64,000 nucleotides of DNA from Rhizomys pruinosus (GCA_009823505.1 VZQC01005710.1:2360788-2424787), one strand, 5' to 3'; counted from the stretch's first letter, positions 47,109 to 59,218 are shown. The notes: generated by a model from the sequence alone, not told the origin. Made by a program: numbers and translations.

Positions 47109-47439
47109 AGGACAGCTTCTGAGAGTCCCCCACACCCCGGGGATTCATCTCTTTAGCTCCTCTACCATCATCTTCTCCTTCTGAAGTGCGGGTGAAAGAT
47201 TAAACATTTGGCAGGTTAATTAACTTTCCGTATTTTCTTTTCCCTTCCTACGATGCCCTGTCTCGGTGGGTGATAGGCAGGCTATGATCCTGCTGTCGTC
47301 ACAGTTTCTACTGTGATTCCTTTAGTCTTGAGCCAGTGATCCGGAGACCTCCCTGGTTCTCCCGAAATCTCTCTAATATTTCCAGAGCTTGGTGCACGTG
47401 CTTTCTCTGTGAGGATCCAGCTCAACTTCCTAGAGGCGT

Positions 47440-47640
47440 TGAGGCGAAGCCCCCAGGTGCTGTGACAGCTGACATATTCTGCAAGCGCCATAGGGTGATT
47501 TACACTAAATGAGGATTTATGATCGATCCTCATGCATTAGGGCTGCCTCAGAGCCTAGGTGAGCCCACGCCAGCACGTCTTCCTTAATTAGCAGAGAAAC
47601 ATCCTCACTTAGTCAAGGGAAGTCAAAGAGCCTGGATTAA
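47440..47640. promoter_or_regulatory. Candidate conserved non-coding block
   Basis: Repeat-free, with CTGACATATTCTGCAAG, GGGTGATTTACACTAAATG, GATCGATCCTCATGCATTAG and CCTTAATTAGCAGAG. Inference from texture only. Confidence 0.3.
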
Positions 47641-48862
47641 AGTCTTTTGTCCTGATTTTGACATGCTGGATTGGCAGCCCCTACTGTGGGTGGTGCTGTG
47701 AGCAGGTAGCTTGTCTTCCACTGATGGACAGAGTCTACTCAAAGAGCCTGGTGCTAGCAGGGTCAGAGCCAGTGCCATCACTCAGGGAAGGCTGTCAGAC
47801 ATCTAGGATGTCTGTCTGTCTGCTGTGTTCTGTCTCTGTCTTCCTGTCTGTGTCTAGCTCTCTGTCTCTGCTGTGCTCTGTGTTTCTGTCATCTCTGTCA
47901 TGTCATTCACACTGATCCAGGTCCCTCGCCAGCTCCACACTCCATCCACAATGAACGTGTCTTCATATGTCTTCATTTATAAGGGTAACAATACCTCCCA
48001 CCTAAGAATGGGCTAAATGCTGACCTTCCCTTGCAAAATACATGTGTATATCTCAGTACTTGGAAGCAGGTGAATGTGTCCATGTTTGTAAACTGGGTCT
48101 TTGCAGATGTATGTAGTTCAGGGTCTTGAGATGAGGCTCATCCTGGGTTAGGGTGAGCCCCACCCTAACAAGAGAAGAGAGCAAAGTCTTGTCCTGAGAG
48201 CACAGGGAGACAGAGGCAGAGAGTGCCACAAGCAGGTTCAAGTCAACACCAAGTTTGTTGGAGGCAGGATTCTGCCCTCTGCATTGGGAGTGCAGCCTTG
48301 CCTTTAGCTGGAGCCACAGTGCCGGCTTCCTGCCAACGCTGACAAGCACTGTGGCCAGCCCAGCGGCCTTAGGAGACTTTGAAGCAGTCCCAGGATGCTC
48401 TTTCAGCAGTCTCCACATGCACTGGAATGGACCAGGGCAAAGGTGCCACATCTGACTGGTGCCTAGCCTGGGGTCACCTTGCTGAGAACCTCGGCCTAGG
48501 CTGTTTATGCCGACCCCTTAACCTCTGTCTCTGCCTTTCTCCTGGGAACTCATGGAGAGGAGGCATGGGAAGCTTGACTGGACTTGCTTCCGGCATCTTC
48601 CCTGGGGATCTTGTTTGAGCGGATTCTGTGACAAGTCCACACAGGTAGCAGACCCTTAATGTCAAAAAGCATTATTTCCAACTGCTGATTAGAGTACTGT
48701 TTTTATTGTAGAAAGCCGTGGACAACTCTTCTGGGATGAGCCTAGTCTGTGGGGCTATGAACCAGTGGCCCCGTAAAGCCACACGTACACTGTGTCTCCC
48801 ATGGACACCAACCTCCTTGTAGAGGTGGAGGGGGGCCATGATGGGAGGGGGATTCTGAGGGA
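47641..48862. other. Intergenic with a CTGT-rich stretch
   Basis: 47805-47910 is low-complexity CTGT/CTCT-rich DNA. The rest is single copy without a recognised gene. Confidence 0.55.
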
Positions 48863-48998
48863 GTCCAGAGCACACAGTGGGGTCAGGACAACCTGTCCAG
48901 AGCGCATAGTGGGGTCAGGACAACCTGTCCAGAGCACATAGTGGGGTCAGGACAACCTGTCCAGAGTGCATAGTGGGGTCAGGACAACCCATCCAGAG
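48863..48998 (+). repeat. Minisatellite, 32-bp unit, 4 copies plus a partial one
   Basis: Units starting GTCCAGAG begin at 48863, 48895, 48927 and 48959, with a truncated ATCCAGAG at 48991. Copies differ at one to three positions. Confidence 0.96.
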
Positions 48999-50566
48999 CC
49001 TAGGGCTTCCCGCCATCAGAATCATTTGAAGCCTGGATTTCCACGTACCCTCAGACCAACTAACTGAACCTTCCTGGAAACACATTTTTTAAGGCTTCCT
49101 GAGATTCTCTGAACTATTGGTGTGACCAGGAGAAACTGACCTCGGGATCAAGTAACAGGAAGCTTCCATAGCCTCTGTGTCACGGGGGAGAGTGGTTGAT
49201 GCTCTTCGTGGTGGTTTGGTGAAGAACAGCCACTACTATATCCAGGTGGCAGCCTAAGGGCCACGTGCCTCTAAGAACAGCCAGGAATGTGGCCCAATAT
49301 ATTTGTGGACATCATGTCAGAATGCCAAAAGATTCAACACTAACAATGGTTTGACATATATGCGTGTGTGTGCTTTGCACGAGCTTGTGAAATGTCTGAA
49401 TCTTGGATTTCACATGACAGCTTTTAGGCTTACCTGCTTGATTCTTTTCTCATCAAACATTTCATCCATTCCAGAACATTCTGAACTTCCAAAAGGCCCT
49501 CAGAAATAAGCTCTGTGAGGTCTGGAGATGGCTCTGGGCCAGGCAGAGGCTGTACAGGCTTTGGGGCTACAAGTCTTTTGGCGCCCCAGCTGTCTTCGCC
49601 ATGGCCCCTCTGTAGCCCAAATTAGAAACACAGACTTGGCCCAGAGATGCTCCTCAGGGACATGAGCACAGCATCCTGGGCAGATGGCTTGATGGGCCCA
49701 GAATGTCTGGCCTTCACTCTCAAGGAGAACTGGGAATATTGGGGGGCTCTGCAACAGCCTGGGCTTCTCCCAGTATGGGGATCCCTCGGGTGAAAGCTCA
49801 TGTCCCCCATGTTAGAACTCCTTTAGACCTGTTTCTCTTCTGTCTGACCCGTCTCCTTTCACACCCATCCTTTCTCTCCTCGCACACCCCTGTGTTCTCA
49901 CGTACTGTGGTCAAACCCAGCTCAGCTAAATGAGCTCACATGGAACAACGACCAGCGCCTGGGTGGTGTGGACTGGAGCCGTCTCCCCACTGCTCTCTTC
50001 TTCACCCTTAAAGCTAAACTAATTGCCAAGTCCCTCCACTGTGGCTGTCCTCAGACACAGAATGGCGTCGGTCTTTGCTGTCCCTTTGCTTTGGCAAGCT
50101 TGCTCCTCAGCAAGCCCTCAGGGGCGTCTCAGCTCCTCCTTCCCCATCTCTGCCTCCATCACCTCTGCTTTTCTGCTCTGAACACTCATTTCTCTCATTG
50201 AGCCCAGCTCCTCAGTGGATCCTCTGCCCGAGTCCATCTGCTTTCTTGGCAGACTTCTAATCATCCCTCGAGACTCCATTCACATCCTCCCTGTCTTCAG
50301 AGCTCCTCTGTGCAAGGACCTGACCTCAATGGTCTGCTGGCTGTCCCTGTCACTGTCACTCCATCTCTAGGTAAGACTCAAACCTTGCATAGGAAGGCAC
50401 CTGGTGAGGCCAGCCCAAGAAGGGCCGTGGCCAGCGAAGGTGGTAATGCTCACTCAGGTCAGTCTTGTAACACCATTAAAGGTGTTCCCCCCCCCCCCGG
50501 CACTGTTTGAATACTGCAAAGCGGAGAAGCCATGGACGGGGCTGGAGGGTAGAATCTGCTAAGTGG

Positions 50567-50569
<3 letters not shown>
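48999..50569. other. Intergenic, single copy
   Basis: No gene recognised. An 11-C run lies at about 50488-50498. Confidence 0.55.

Positions 50570-50615
<46 letters not shown>
50570..50615 (+). repeat. (AG)n microsatellite
   Basis: About 23 AG units. Confidence 0.97.
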
Positions 50616-50617
<2 letters not shown>

Positions 50618-50630
50618 TCTTACCTTCCTT

Positions 50631-50875
50631 AGCTGGAGAGATAGCCTAGTGGTTAAGAGCGCCAACTGCTCTTGCAGAGGACCCAGGTTCGATCCCCAGC
50701 ACCCACATGGCGGCCGAGAACCGTCTGTAACTCCAATTCCAGGAGAACTCCAGTTCCAGGGGAATCCGACACCCTCTTCTGACCTCCGCGGCATTGCACG
50801 ACACGGGTGCACAAACTTGCATGCAGACAGTACATTCATACACATACAGAAATAAATAAAATTAATAAAAAAAAA
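50631..50875 (+). repeat. B2/B3-type SINE, full length
   Basis: Head GCTGGAGAGATAGCCTAGTG, A-box region, perfect B box GGTTCGATCCCC, duplicated AACTCCA-TTCCAG motif and an AATAAATAAAATTAATAAAA tail. Nearly identical to the element at 61771, with which it shares diagnostic CpGs. A target-site duplication is not obvious. Confidence 0.95.
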
Positions 50876-51030
50876 CAATATACATTCTGTAAAGTTTGCT
50901 CATCCAAAGTGTACAGTTCAGTCATTTCTACCCTCACAGAGCTGTGCAAACATCACCACTCTAATTCCAGAACATTCTCATCACCTTACAAAGAATCCCT
51001 TTAGCAGTCACTTCTCACCCCTCTCCCACC
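50876..51030 (-). repeat. Old L1 (L1M-type) fragment
   Basis: The + strand has AAGTGTACAGTTCAGTC, TGCAAACATCACCACTC and CCAGAACATTCTCATCACC, an inverted mammalian-wide L1 3' region. Confidence 0.65.
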
Positions 51031-52439
51031 CCAATTTCTTCTAATTATAGCATTATAGAAGTCGTGCTTTGGCTGAAGATAGCATGTAATTTAAAATGGT
51101 TTTTACTTCTTGTAAAATTTGAGCCATGTAAAGCGTCCTAATGTCATAGGCTTCTCTAACGCAGCTGGGCTCCTGTGCACAGGGGTTCCTAGAGGTAACA
51201 GCATCACAGGGGTGGGTATCTGTTGTGCTCAGTGCACAGCTGGCACAGAGCAAGCCTATAACAAGCTACCAATTTCAGGAGCAGCATTGTTGAGAGAGGC
51301 TGAATTTGGGGACTGAGGGCAGGCACAAAGAATCCAAGTTTTCTCTAGAAGTCCCTAATGGAAAATCCCTTCTGCTTGTTGGAGGCCAAGTCCCAGATTT
51401 GAAACACAAGAGTGTCCTTGAGAAGGAGCCTTCTTAGTGCAGATTGGAAAATATTCCTAGCTTCCCTCCAGAGAGAAGCCCAGCACGAAGAACCATTCCT
51501 TCAACACAAGTGGAATTGCAGCTCATAGGGATGGTCATTTCAAATAAGTGGATTCTTTCTATTCCTTCTTAATTACGTTCCCATGGGATGTTCCCTTGTC
51601 AATTACATTTGCTTATCTAGCAGTATCAGCACGTGGGAGGGGCCCTAATCTGCTGGGTGGTCTTGTGATGATGAAGCTCTTAGGGTACAAGACTTTTGAC
51701 AACACGTCTGTCATTTGATGCTCACAGGGAACACTGGAAAATGCAAATTCTAACCTCGATTTGGGACCAGCAGTTTGGTGCTGGGGATGGTGTGCTGTGC
51801 ATGAAGAGCTCACGTTGAGCACATCCTGCAGCAGGGACCGTCTGCAGGTGCTGTTGGAACAGTCAGCTTGGCTGGGGGCTCTGGAGGAAGACCATCTGGA
51901 AGAAGCCACCCCAGGGAAGGGTGGTCCTGGCCTCTGATGGTCACCTGTACAGAAGCACAGTGGACTGGCCCTAAGGAAATCAGGTAGTAGAGTAGCTGGA
52001 GACAGCATACCAGAAGTAAGAGGTAGAGAAGGCTTTCAAGAGCCGGGGGAGGAGCCTGGGGCTGGGGGTTAGGGATAAAAAGGAGCATGGTACCAAGGGA
52101 CTCAGAAGGGAGCCCCATGTGGGCTACTTGGGTTCCAGACCTGCTTAAAGGGCTGTCTTGGCCATAGAGGCGGTTGGGCACAGAGCTGCTCAGAGAGGCT
52201 GGAACAGCATTAAACTGAGCCAGGCTAATCTGAGCCAGGCATCCCTCTGGCTGGATGGAGCTGGACGAGAGCTGTGGCTGCAGGTGTGGGGAAAGAAGAG
52301 CCCAGAAAGGGAGATCGCTGGTCCTTGTGAGAAGAGGTTAGGAGCCTGGTTTGCCTGAGCGGCTGTTCTCCCTGAACACCACCTCCAGTCTCGGGTGACA
52401 CACTTGGGAACACTGGAAGAGAACATTCAGAGTGGGGCT
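51031..52439. other. Intergenic, single copy
   Basis: Nothing recognised. An AT-rich stretch at 51565-51615 (TTCTTAATTACG, TCAATTACATTTGC) could be conserved. Confidence 0.5.
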
Positions 52440-52600
52440 TCAACGTTTGGCCTTTGGAACAAGACAGACCTGGGTTTGCGGCCCAGCTTTCCCACGAGCA
52501 GACCCGATGGCTAAGGAGGTGTTCTCGTGTCCTCTTGATGATGGGTATTTGCTCTGAGGATACACAAAGTAAAGTGTGAGCAGAGGAGCCCCTGGGGACC
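52440..52600 (+). repeat. MIR fragment (possible)
   Basis: CAAGACAGACCTGGGTTTG followed by decayed MIR-like DNA to the GGTATTTGCTCTGAGGATA region. Confidence 0.4.
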
Positions 52601-52962
52601 ACTAGGAAATACACAGCACACAGGAGCTGGCTGGAAGGTGCTCCCTAGGGGCAAGCTGTCCAGTCCAGAGAATAGCTGTGGGCTGCATTAAGTACCTCCA
52701 CATGGTGTTCTCCTCAAAAATGCAAACACAGAGAAGCAAACCCTGAATGACCTTTAAGTAGACAGACAGCTGGGACTCTGTTCAATGTCAAGAAAACCAA
52801 AACAAACAGGGCTAGCTGCAGATCTGCTCTACAATAAAAGACAAAAAAATGAAAAACCAGCCCCATGTAGGGACAGAAGCTGCCTTGGCATCGGAGCTCC
52901 CAGGGCTTCTGTGTTCTTGACGGTTACTCAAGGTCAGTGGACTCAGTGGCTCTCAGTGAGTC

Positions 52963-53994
52963 TGAGTCACCGCGACACATGGAAGTGTGACAGCACACTC
53001 AAGCACACAGCCCATGCCTGGCTGCTCTTGCTCTGGGGATCCGAGTGGGCCTGGGTGCAGCAGCTTTGAAGTCCACAGATGGTGCTGGCTCATGTGTCTG
53101 TTGGAAAATCGGGGCCCCAATGACGTCTCACAGACACTTCCCAAAGGAGGGGTCATCAAATGGTTTCCAAAACATCTCCGAGGTTAGGCAAAACAGCCCC
53201 AAAGTGGCTGACTCAGTGCTGGGGTCACGCACTTTCTCCCTGAGTCACCATAGTGTCCTTTGCCCTTCCAGCCACCACACCTCGCAGATGTGGGGCTCCC
53301 GGCTCCATCCTGGGAGGGAGATTGTTTTCAGGTTCTCCAGCTGGCCTGTGCCCTAAGAAGAGTCATTTGGACTGGAGTGGGGCAGGGAAGGGAGAAGGGC
53401 TGGGGTTGAGAGGATGTGACAAGTGGGTGGGATTTCAAAGAAGCCAGTTCGAAGGGGTTGGAAGGGCAGCTTGCTGCTCTGGGACTCTGAGTGCTGAGTC
53501 AGGGTTCCTGAGCTGTGCTCCGGGCTTGCTGGAATCACACCCTTTTCAGGAAACCTCAGCTTGACCCAGAGCTCTGCAAAGCAGGGCTGATTCTGTCAGA
53601 AAGGCCTTGAGGATCTTGAGACTGATTTTCCCAAGATTCCTCTGGGTTTTATCCCTTATTTCTTCTGAGGTTCATATCTTCCCATATTGTAGACCTATAG
53701 GTAACTGCCTCAGAGCCCAGTGTCTCAGACAGGCACCATATGTATGTCTTCTGTCCGGGCCCTGATTTGTAGAGAGCCCAGCAGAGGGGACGCTGATGGC
53801 TCAGGAGGGGTGGGGCCTTTGACTATGGTCTTGTTTGATAGACAGCTTTCCTGTGCTGTGATGGCCCCTGGCTGACACCCTCTTTCTTGGTTCCAGGAGA
53901 GGCACATTTCTGGTCATCAAGTCTCTGAGCAACATCAACGCCTCTCCCCTGGGGTCTCACCTGAGACACACTCCTGAGTCACACTCCTGACTCA
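52963..53994. promoter_or_regulatory. Cluster of six exact AP-1 (TGASTCA) sites
   Basis: Exact TGAGTCA or TGACTCA heptamers start at 52963, 53209, 53241, 53495, 53975 and 53988. The copy at 53495 sits in TGCTGAGTCA, an NF-E2/BACH/NRF2-type extended site. The segment contains no recognised SINE. Chance expectation on random DNA is about one heptamer per 8 kb. A stress- or signal-inducible enhancer is a reasonable inference. Confidence 0.45.
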
Positions 53995-54134
53995 GCCTTC
54001 TAGACCAGCATATGCTGTACCTGTGTTTGCCTGTATGAGTGAGTCGAGAAAAGCCCTGCACAACTGCATATGAGCAGTAGGCTGTGCCAGCCCTTCTCTG
54101 GGCTCTGGGACTATTGCATTATTTTGACAAAGGG

Positions 54135-54334
54135 TCTCCAGTGCCTGGTGTAGCTGGGCATGGTGGCGCACGCCTTTAATCCTAGCACTTGGGAGGCAGA
54201 GGCAGGTGGATCTTTGTGAGTTCAAGGCCAGCCTGGTCTACAGAGTGAGTTCCAGGACAGCTGGGGCTACAGAGAGACCCTGTCTCGAAAAGCCACAAAA
54301 AAAAAAAAAAAAAAAATCTCCAGTGCCTGGTGTT
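54135..54334 (+). repeat. Full-length B1 with target-site duplication
   Basis: A sense B1 (54152-54317) with a 20-base A tail is flanked by perfect 17-base TCTCCAGTGCCTGGTGT copies at 54135-54151 and 54318-54334. Confidence 0.97.
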
Positions 54335-55489
54335 CTTATAAGAAAAACAGAAGGTGACACAGAGGGAGAGGCCTGTGTCCAAGGAGGGTAGGTCCCCATG
54401 ACCACACTGGATCATAGGTCTGGGCTGCACACCTCTGTCACATGCTGGGCTAAGACTTCTTATTTCCTTCTTAAAACCTACTTTTCGACCCCATCTTTAT
54501 GAAGATGTCCTGGGCCATTTATGCCCTGGAGCGAATCCTCTGGCACTCCCACGCTCCTGTCTCGGCAGGGACAGAGGGAGCAGATGGACGCCAGGGGTTC
54601 TGTTCTCGCAGAAAGGTCTTCAGTACGTTACTACACTAATGCTGCCAACAGTAGATTACCAGCGTTCTTGAGATTGCTAATCCTGCACGGGCTTTCCCAG
54701 GGACTGTGAACCTGTCCACAGCATGATTCTAATTTCCCAAGATGCCCAGGTTCTGTGTTTTGTCACCGTTTCATCTGTTACCCTGTCAGCCTGATACCCA
54801 TGGGGTGGTGTTTTCTCTTGATTTAGCTTTTGGTAAAAAAGGCAGTCCCACATGAAGCCAATATCTCTAAAGAAATATAAAGAGGCAGAGGAGATTGATG
54901 ACTTTGCGAGGGGTAGATAATCTACAATCTGCTTTATTGTTTTAAAACTGTCAACTTTATCACCACCTTTTGTGGGAGGAGGATGATGGGGTTCCTGCGT
55001 TCTTTGTCCTTTGGGGTGTTGGGTGGAGCCTTGTTTTGAGCAGAGTGAATCAGCACTGGCCTCCCTGTGCCCCTTCTATCCGTGGAGCACTGGGGATTCT
55101 TCTCATTCCAGCTCGAAATATATCTTCTGATATATTTTTTTTGCACACGTCAAATGCATCCCCGCCATCCCCCTTTCCATCCATCACAGCGGAATGCTCA
55201 GCTCTGGGCTCAGAAATGAAGGTCGGATGAGGCACCTGTTGGACGCATCACTCTTGATAAATAGCAACCAGAGAGAAAATAATTGAAAAAAGACAGACAA
55301 CAATCCATTCCCAATTATAGAGCAGAGTCGTCGTGACTTTGGACGGAGAGTTCAAGCAACGTGTGTTTGAAAGCTAAGCAGTACTTCACAGAAGTGTGCA
55401 GCTACATGTCATTGCAGTCCACCCGTTCTTAGGCTTCGGCTCCGTAAGCCATCAGGGGGACACTGTAAGAGACCCAGAATAATTTCACT
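54335..55489. other. Intergenic, single copy
   Basis: No gene recognised. The part after 54830 is AT-rich and repeat-free and may belong to a conserved block continuing to 55640. Confidence 0.5.
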
Positions 55490-55645
55490 GTGTATCACGG
55501 GAAGTTTGACTCTCAAAATAACATCTTCCCAGTCATGATGTCATTTAATTACTAATTAAAGCAATTATATCCTCATCTTGTAATGTTCTAAAAATGTTAT
55601 TATTAGAGTTCTAAAGCCGATGGAATTCACTGGAGCAAACTGGGC
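55490..55645. promoter_or_regulatory. Candidate conserved regulatory block (TAATTA-rich)
   Basis: Repeat-free DNA with TGATGTCATTTAATTAC, ACTAATTAAAGCAATTA and GTTATTATTAGAG within 80 bases: a CRE/AP-1-like site beside several homeodomain sites. This is the most enhancer-like texture in the window, but function is inferred. Confidence 0.4.
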
Positions 55646-56009
55646 CGACAGCAGGGCTCTGAGATCAGCAGTCAAAGCTGGCACCAGAGGCAGAGCCCTC
55701 AAGGCACAGTGGGTTCCCTCAGGGGGGTGGAGGCGTTTGTTGTTGGATAGACACAGGTTGACTGGCGCCCTAGGGAGACACACATTCCCTCTCCCTCTCC
55801 CAGCCCCTTCCTGAGTCCGATCCTCTCCTTCACCGGCTCCTCATGCCTGGGGCATTTGGCTATCATTCATGTTTTATGTTTCATTTATTGAGTTTTTCGG
55901 TCTTGCTTTGAGAAAAAGTCATCCACATTTGACCTTTGAGGGTAACTGTCATCTTCTATCGGCCTGCCCTGCTGTGTTAGTTGGTCTTGCTTTGGCTTTG
56001 TGTCTGTAT

Positions 56010-56018
56010 GTGTACGTG

Positions 56019-56057
<39 letters not shown>

Positions 56058-56344
56058 AGGTGCACATGTGTGCAGGCCTGTGAGCGTGGAGCCAGAGGAC
56101 AACCTCGGGTGGTGTTCTTCAGGCACCATCCACCTTTTGTGTTTTTGGACAGGGTTTCTCACTGGTCTGGAACTTGCCAAGCAGGCTGGGCTGTCTGGCA
56201 TGTGAGCCACAGGGATCCTCCTGGCTTTGCCTCCCCAGTGTTGAGACTACGAGTGTACACCATTGTGCTAGGCTTTTAAAAAGCATGGATTCTGGGATTT
56301 GAACTTGGCTCCTCAGGCTTGCAAGCCACCATCTCCCCAGCCCT
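56010..56344 (-). repeat. B4-family SINE with (TG)n tail
   Basis: A TG run at about 56015-56055, then AGCCAGAGGACAACCTCGGG, the inverted B1-like middle (GACAGGGTTTCTCACTGG) and the tRNA-like head (GCTTGCAAGCCACCATCTCC) at the right end. Confidence 0.8.
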
Positions 56345-57599
56345 CAACTTTCATTTTGAATAGAAGTGCACAGTGACACCAACCAGGGCCCAACTGGAAC
56401 TTGGTGTTTTTTCTCCAAAGAGCAAAAATAAAGTAAGTTTGGATGGAGGTCTTGGATAGATTGGGATGGTGGAGGATGATCTAGAAGAGTCTATAGCTGT
56501 GCAGGGAGTGGTACTGATGTGTGTGTTCCCACACACTTTCCCCTCCACCCACCCATCAGGATGAAAATGAGCATGCTGCTCCCCTGCAGAGAGGTGGCTG
56601 CCTCACTGGGCTGGGCTGGGGCTGGACTCTAAAATAATGTGTAGTTTTACTACCAACTCCTTGAAAGGTTTTATATGTATTCATAAAGGCAGATAAGGTA
56701 AGTAAAATAACCCAGTGCCCATAATTCTTCTGAGGTGTCTGTTCTCCAAATAATGTTATATACAGAGGATGCCGCCTTCAAATAGTTGAAACAACTTCTG
56801 AAAGGGCTAGGCTGTCAAATCTGAATGGAAATTGTGCATTGTAGTTTAGTGTAGCAAACAAACTTACTCCACTGCAGTTCTTGAATAGCTATTCTTGCTC
56901 ATGCCAGAGTGTAGACTTCAGGCTGCTTCACATCATCTCACTTGGAAATTTCTGCAGATCGACAGGTTTGAACAGGCGTTACAAAGATTTGGGAGCAAAA
57001 TAAAGCTTGAGACCCACATTAGGGGTAGAAAGATTTGCTGTAAAGAGTCAGATAGCAAATACTAACATGTGGGGACAGCACAAGGATTGAACTTTGTCAC
57101 CTCAGTGAAGAGTTGGGTAGCTCCGGCCAGGCCCTGTGCAACTTCACATCTAGATAGGCAGTGAGTGCCCTTGGCCACAGCCAGAGTTCTCCAACTCCTA
57201 CACAGGATGGTGAGTTTGAGATGGACGGGATTCAGCATAGTCTGGACTATGAAACTCATTTAGTAAATCCTGAGCACGTCTGCAATCCCCAAAGAACCTG
57301 CGGTTTGGTCACTGAGTTCTTAGAGGTTTTATGTGTATTCCTGATTCAAGGACAGGGAAGCAGGATGACCCCTACCCAGTATGCCTCTGAGACACCAAAC
57401 TACAAGTATTGCTTCACCCAGAGGGTGTCCCTGTCCACTAGACGAGGCTGGAGCCAGGATGTTCCATTTATAGGAATATCATTTCAATGTACATTTCTAT
57501 ATGTCTGGGCAACTACAGACAGCCGTGTAACCACCACTGCACTCTGCAGCTGAGCACAACCCCCCCACTTCCTCCAGCAGCACTGTGTAGCCACACCAA
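56345..57599. other. Intergenic, single copy
   Basis: No gene or confident repeat. Parts of 57470-57600 may extend the old L1 to the right. Confidence 0.5.
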
Positions 57600-57683
57600 T
57601 CTGTGTTCTGACCCAAAGTCTGGCCTTTGCCAGAACTCGAATGGAAGCATGCAGTATATAGTGTTTAAAAAATTATTAAAATT

Positions 57684-57899
57684 GGTGCTGGAGAGATGGC
57701 TCAGTGTTTAAGAGCACTGGCTGTTCTTGCAGAGGACCTGGGTTTGGTTCCCAGCACACATGTGGCATATGGCAGCCAACAACTGTCTGTAACTCCAGTT
57801 CTGAGGGATTCAGCACCCTCCTCTGACTCCACGATCATGGCATGCATGGGTGCACTTCCACACATTCAGGCAAAACACTCATAAACATAAGGCAGAAAT
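57684..57899 (+). repeat. B3-type SINE
   Basis: Head GCTGGAGAGATGGCTCAGTG, B box GGTTTGGTTCCC, and a GGCAAAACACTCATAAACAT tail. AAATTATTAAA occurs on both sides (57670 and 57900), a possible target-site duplication. Confidence 0.88.
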
Positions 57900-58157
57900 A
57901 AATTATTAAACATATCCCCCCTCCACATCCCCTTTCCCCCCACCCTCCCACTCTCTTCAATTCCCTCTGCCCCTCCCCATAAAATCTAGGAACCCAAAAC
58001 AGAGAAAACAGCTATTTTTCTGTCTGAAACTGGCTTAATTCACTCAATATGCTGTCTCTAGTCATAGCCTGACCCAGCTGTAAGTGGCTTTTTAAGTGAT
58101 ATCCTGTTGAGTGGGTATCTGGCAGCTTATCCATTGGTAGTTTGTTGTAACTGTTAT

Positions 58158-58305
58158 TGCGTTTTGGGTTTTGAGACATGGTCTCAGGTAGCCCAGGCTG
58201 ATCTGAAATTCACTATGCAGTGGGGGGGGGTGGTCTTGAACTCCTGATCCTCCTGCCTCTACCTCTTCAGTGCTAGGATTACAGATTTAGACCACCATGC
58301 CTAGT
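58158..58305 (-). repeat. Old B1-type SINE
   Basis: Inverted and diverged: GAGACATGGTCTCAGGTAGC, AACTCCTGATCCTCCTGCC and CAGTGCTAGGATTACAG. Confidence 0.7.
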
Positions 58306-58802
58306 GGTCTGTTCATTTTGTAGTTAAAGAATTTTGTCTTAGGCCCCAGCACCCAACTTTTTTGGTGACAACATAGCTGTTATTAACACTCATACATAGC
58401 TCCCTCCCGCCCTCCCTCTCTCCCTCCCTCCCTCTCTCCCTCCCTCCCTCCCTTCTTTTCTTTCATGGACATATGCATTCATTTCTCTTGGGTACATCTG
58501 CAGACATGGATAGCTGGGTCATACATCAATTTTATGAGAAACTGCCACGCTCCTTGCGTTCTTACAAGCAGGTGTGAGAGTTACAAGCATTTTGCCTTCA
58601 TGCCAGCACTTGATAGTATCAAACACTTAGCTATTCCAGCCCGTGAGTGTGGGGAGTGCTTCTCACTGTCAGCTGACGCACCTCCTCTCAGGATGGATGG
58701 CACTAGGCTAGTCTCATGCCTCTTGCCTCTGTTTCCAGGAAGTCTGTTCCGAATTTCTCCATGTTGAAATTGTTTTGTGAACTGAGTTTTGAGGCTGTGT
58801 CG

Positions 58803-58946
58803 CTGGGTTTTGTTTTTACTTTTCTGCATAGTCCTGGCTGGCCTGGAACTCATTATGTAGACCAGGCTGGCCTCAAGATCACAGAGATCTGCCTGCCTCT
58901 GTCTCCCAACTGCTGAGATTGAAGAGTTGAGCCACCATGCCTAGCT
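58803..58946 (-). repeat. B1 SINE
   Basis: Inverted B1 with GGCCTGGAACTCATTATG, AGACCAGGCTGGCCTC and GCCACCATGCCTAGCT. Confidence 0.88.
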
Positions 58947-59218
58947 GTTTCTATGTTCTTGCTATACACTCTTTGTTAGTTACAGGATTCACAGTGTCCC
59001 TGTCATTAGGTCTTCAACCCTATGACAGAGCAAATGTTTTGAAAGTTCAATGACAATATATCTCTTCTTTTTATTAATTGTGCTTTCTTTATCCCCGGTA
59101 AAAACTTTGCTCAATACAAGGTCACAGACTTGATTCTTATTTTTTTCTTCCAAATCATTAATCTTTCACATTCCTTAGGTCTCTAATCTATTTGGCTTAA
59201 ATTAGGCAAAGATTTACT

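Larger units (their letters stand above)
57600..58600 (-). repeat. Old L1 (L1M-type), broken by SINEs
   Basis: Inverted L1 words appear in order: GAATGGAAGCATGCAGTATA (57640), GGCTTAATTCACTCAATATG (about 58031), GATATCCTGTTGAGTGGGTA (about 58099), GCAGCTTATCCATTGGTAG (about 58122), ATGGACATATGCATTCATTT (about 58465) and GAGAAACTGCCACGCTC (about 58535). A B3 (57684-57899), a B1 (58158-58305) and a CCTC-rich run (58400-58455) interrupt it. No coding capacity remains. Confidence 0.75.

Noticed and set aside
50641..50700. tRNA gene suggested by pol III A and B boxes
   Set aside because: The boxes belong to the tRNA-derived head of a SINE; no full cloverleaf. The same holds at 61780 and 20210.
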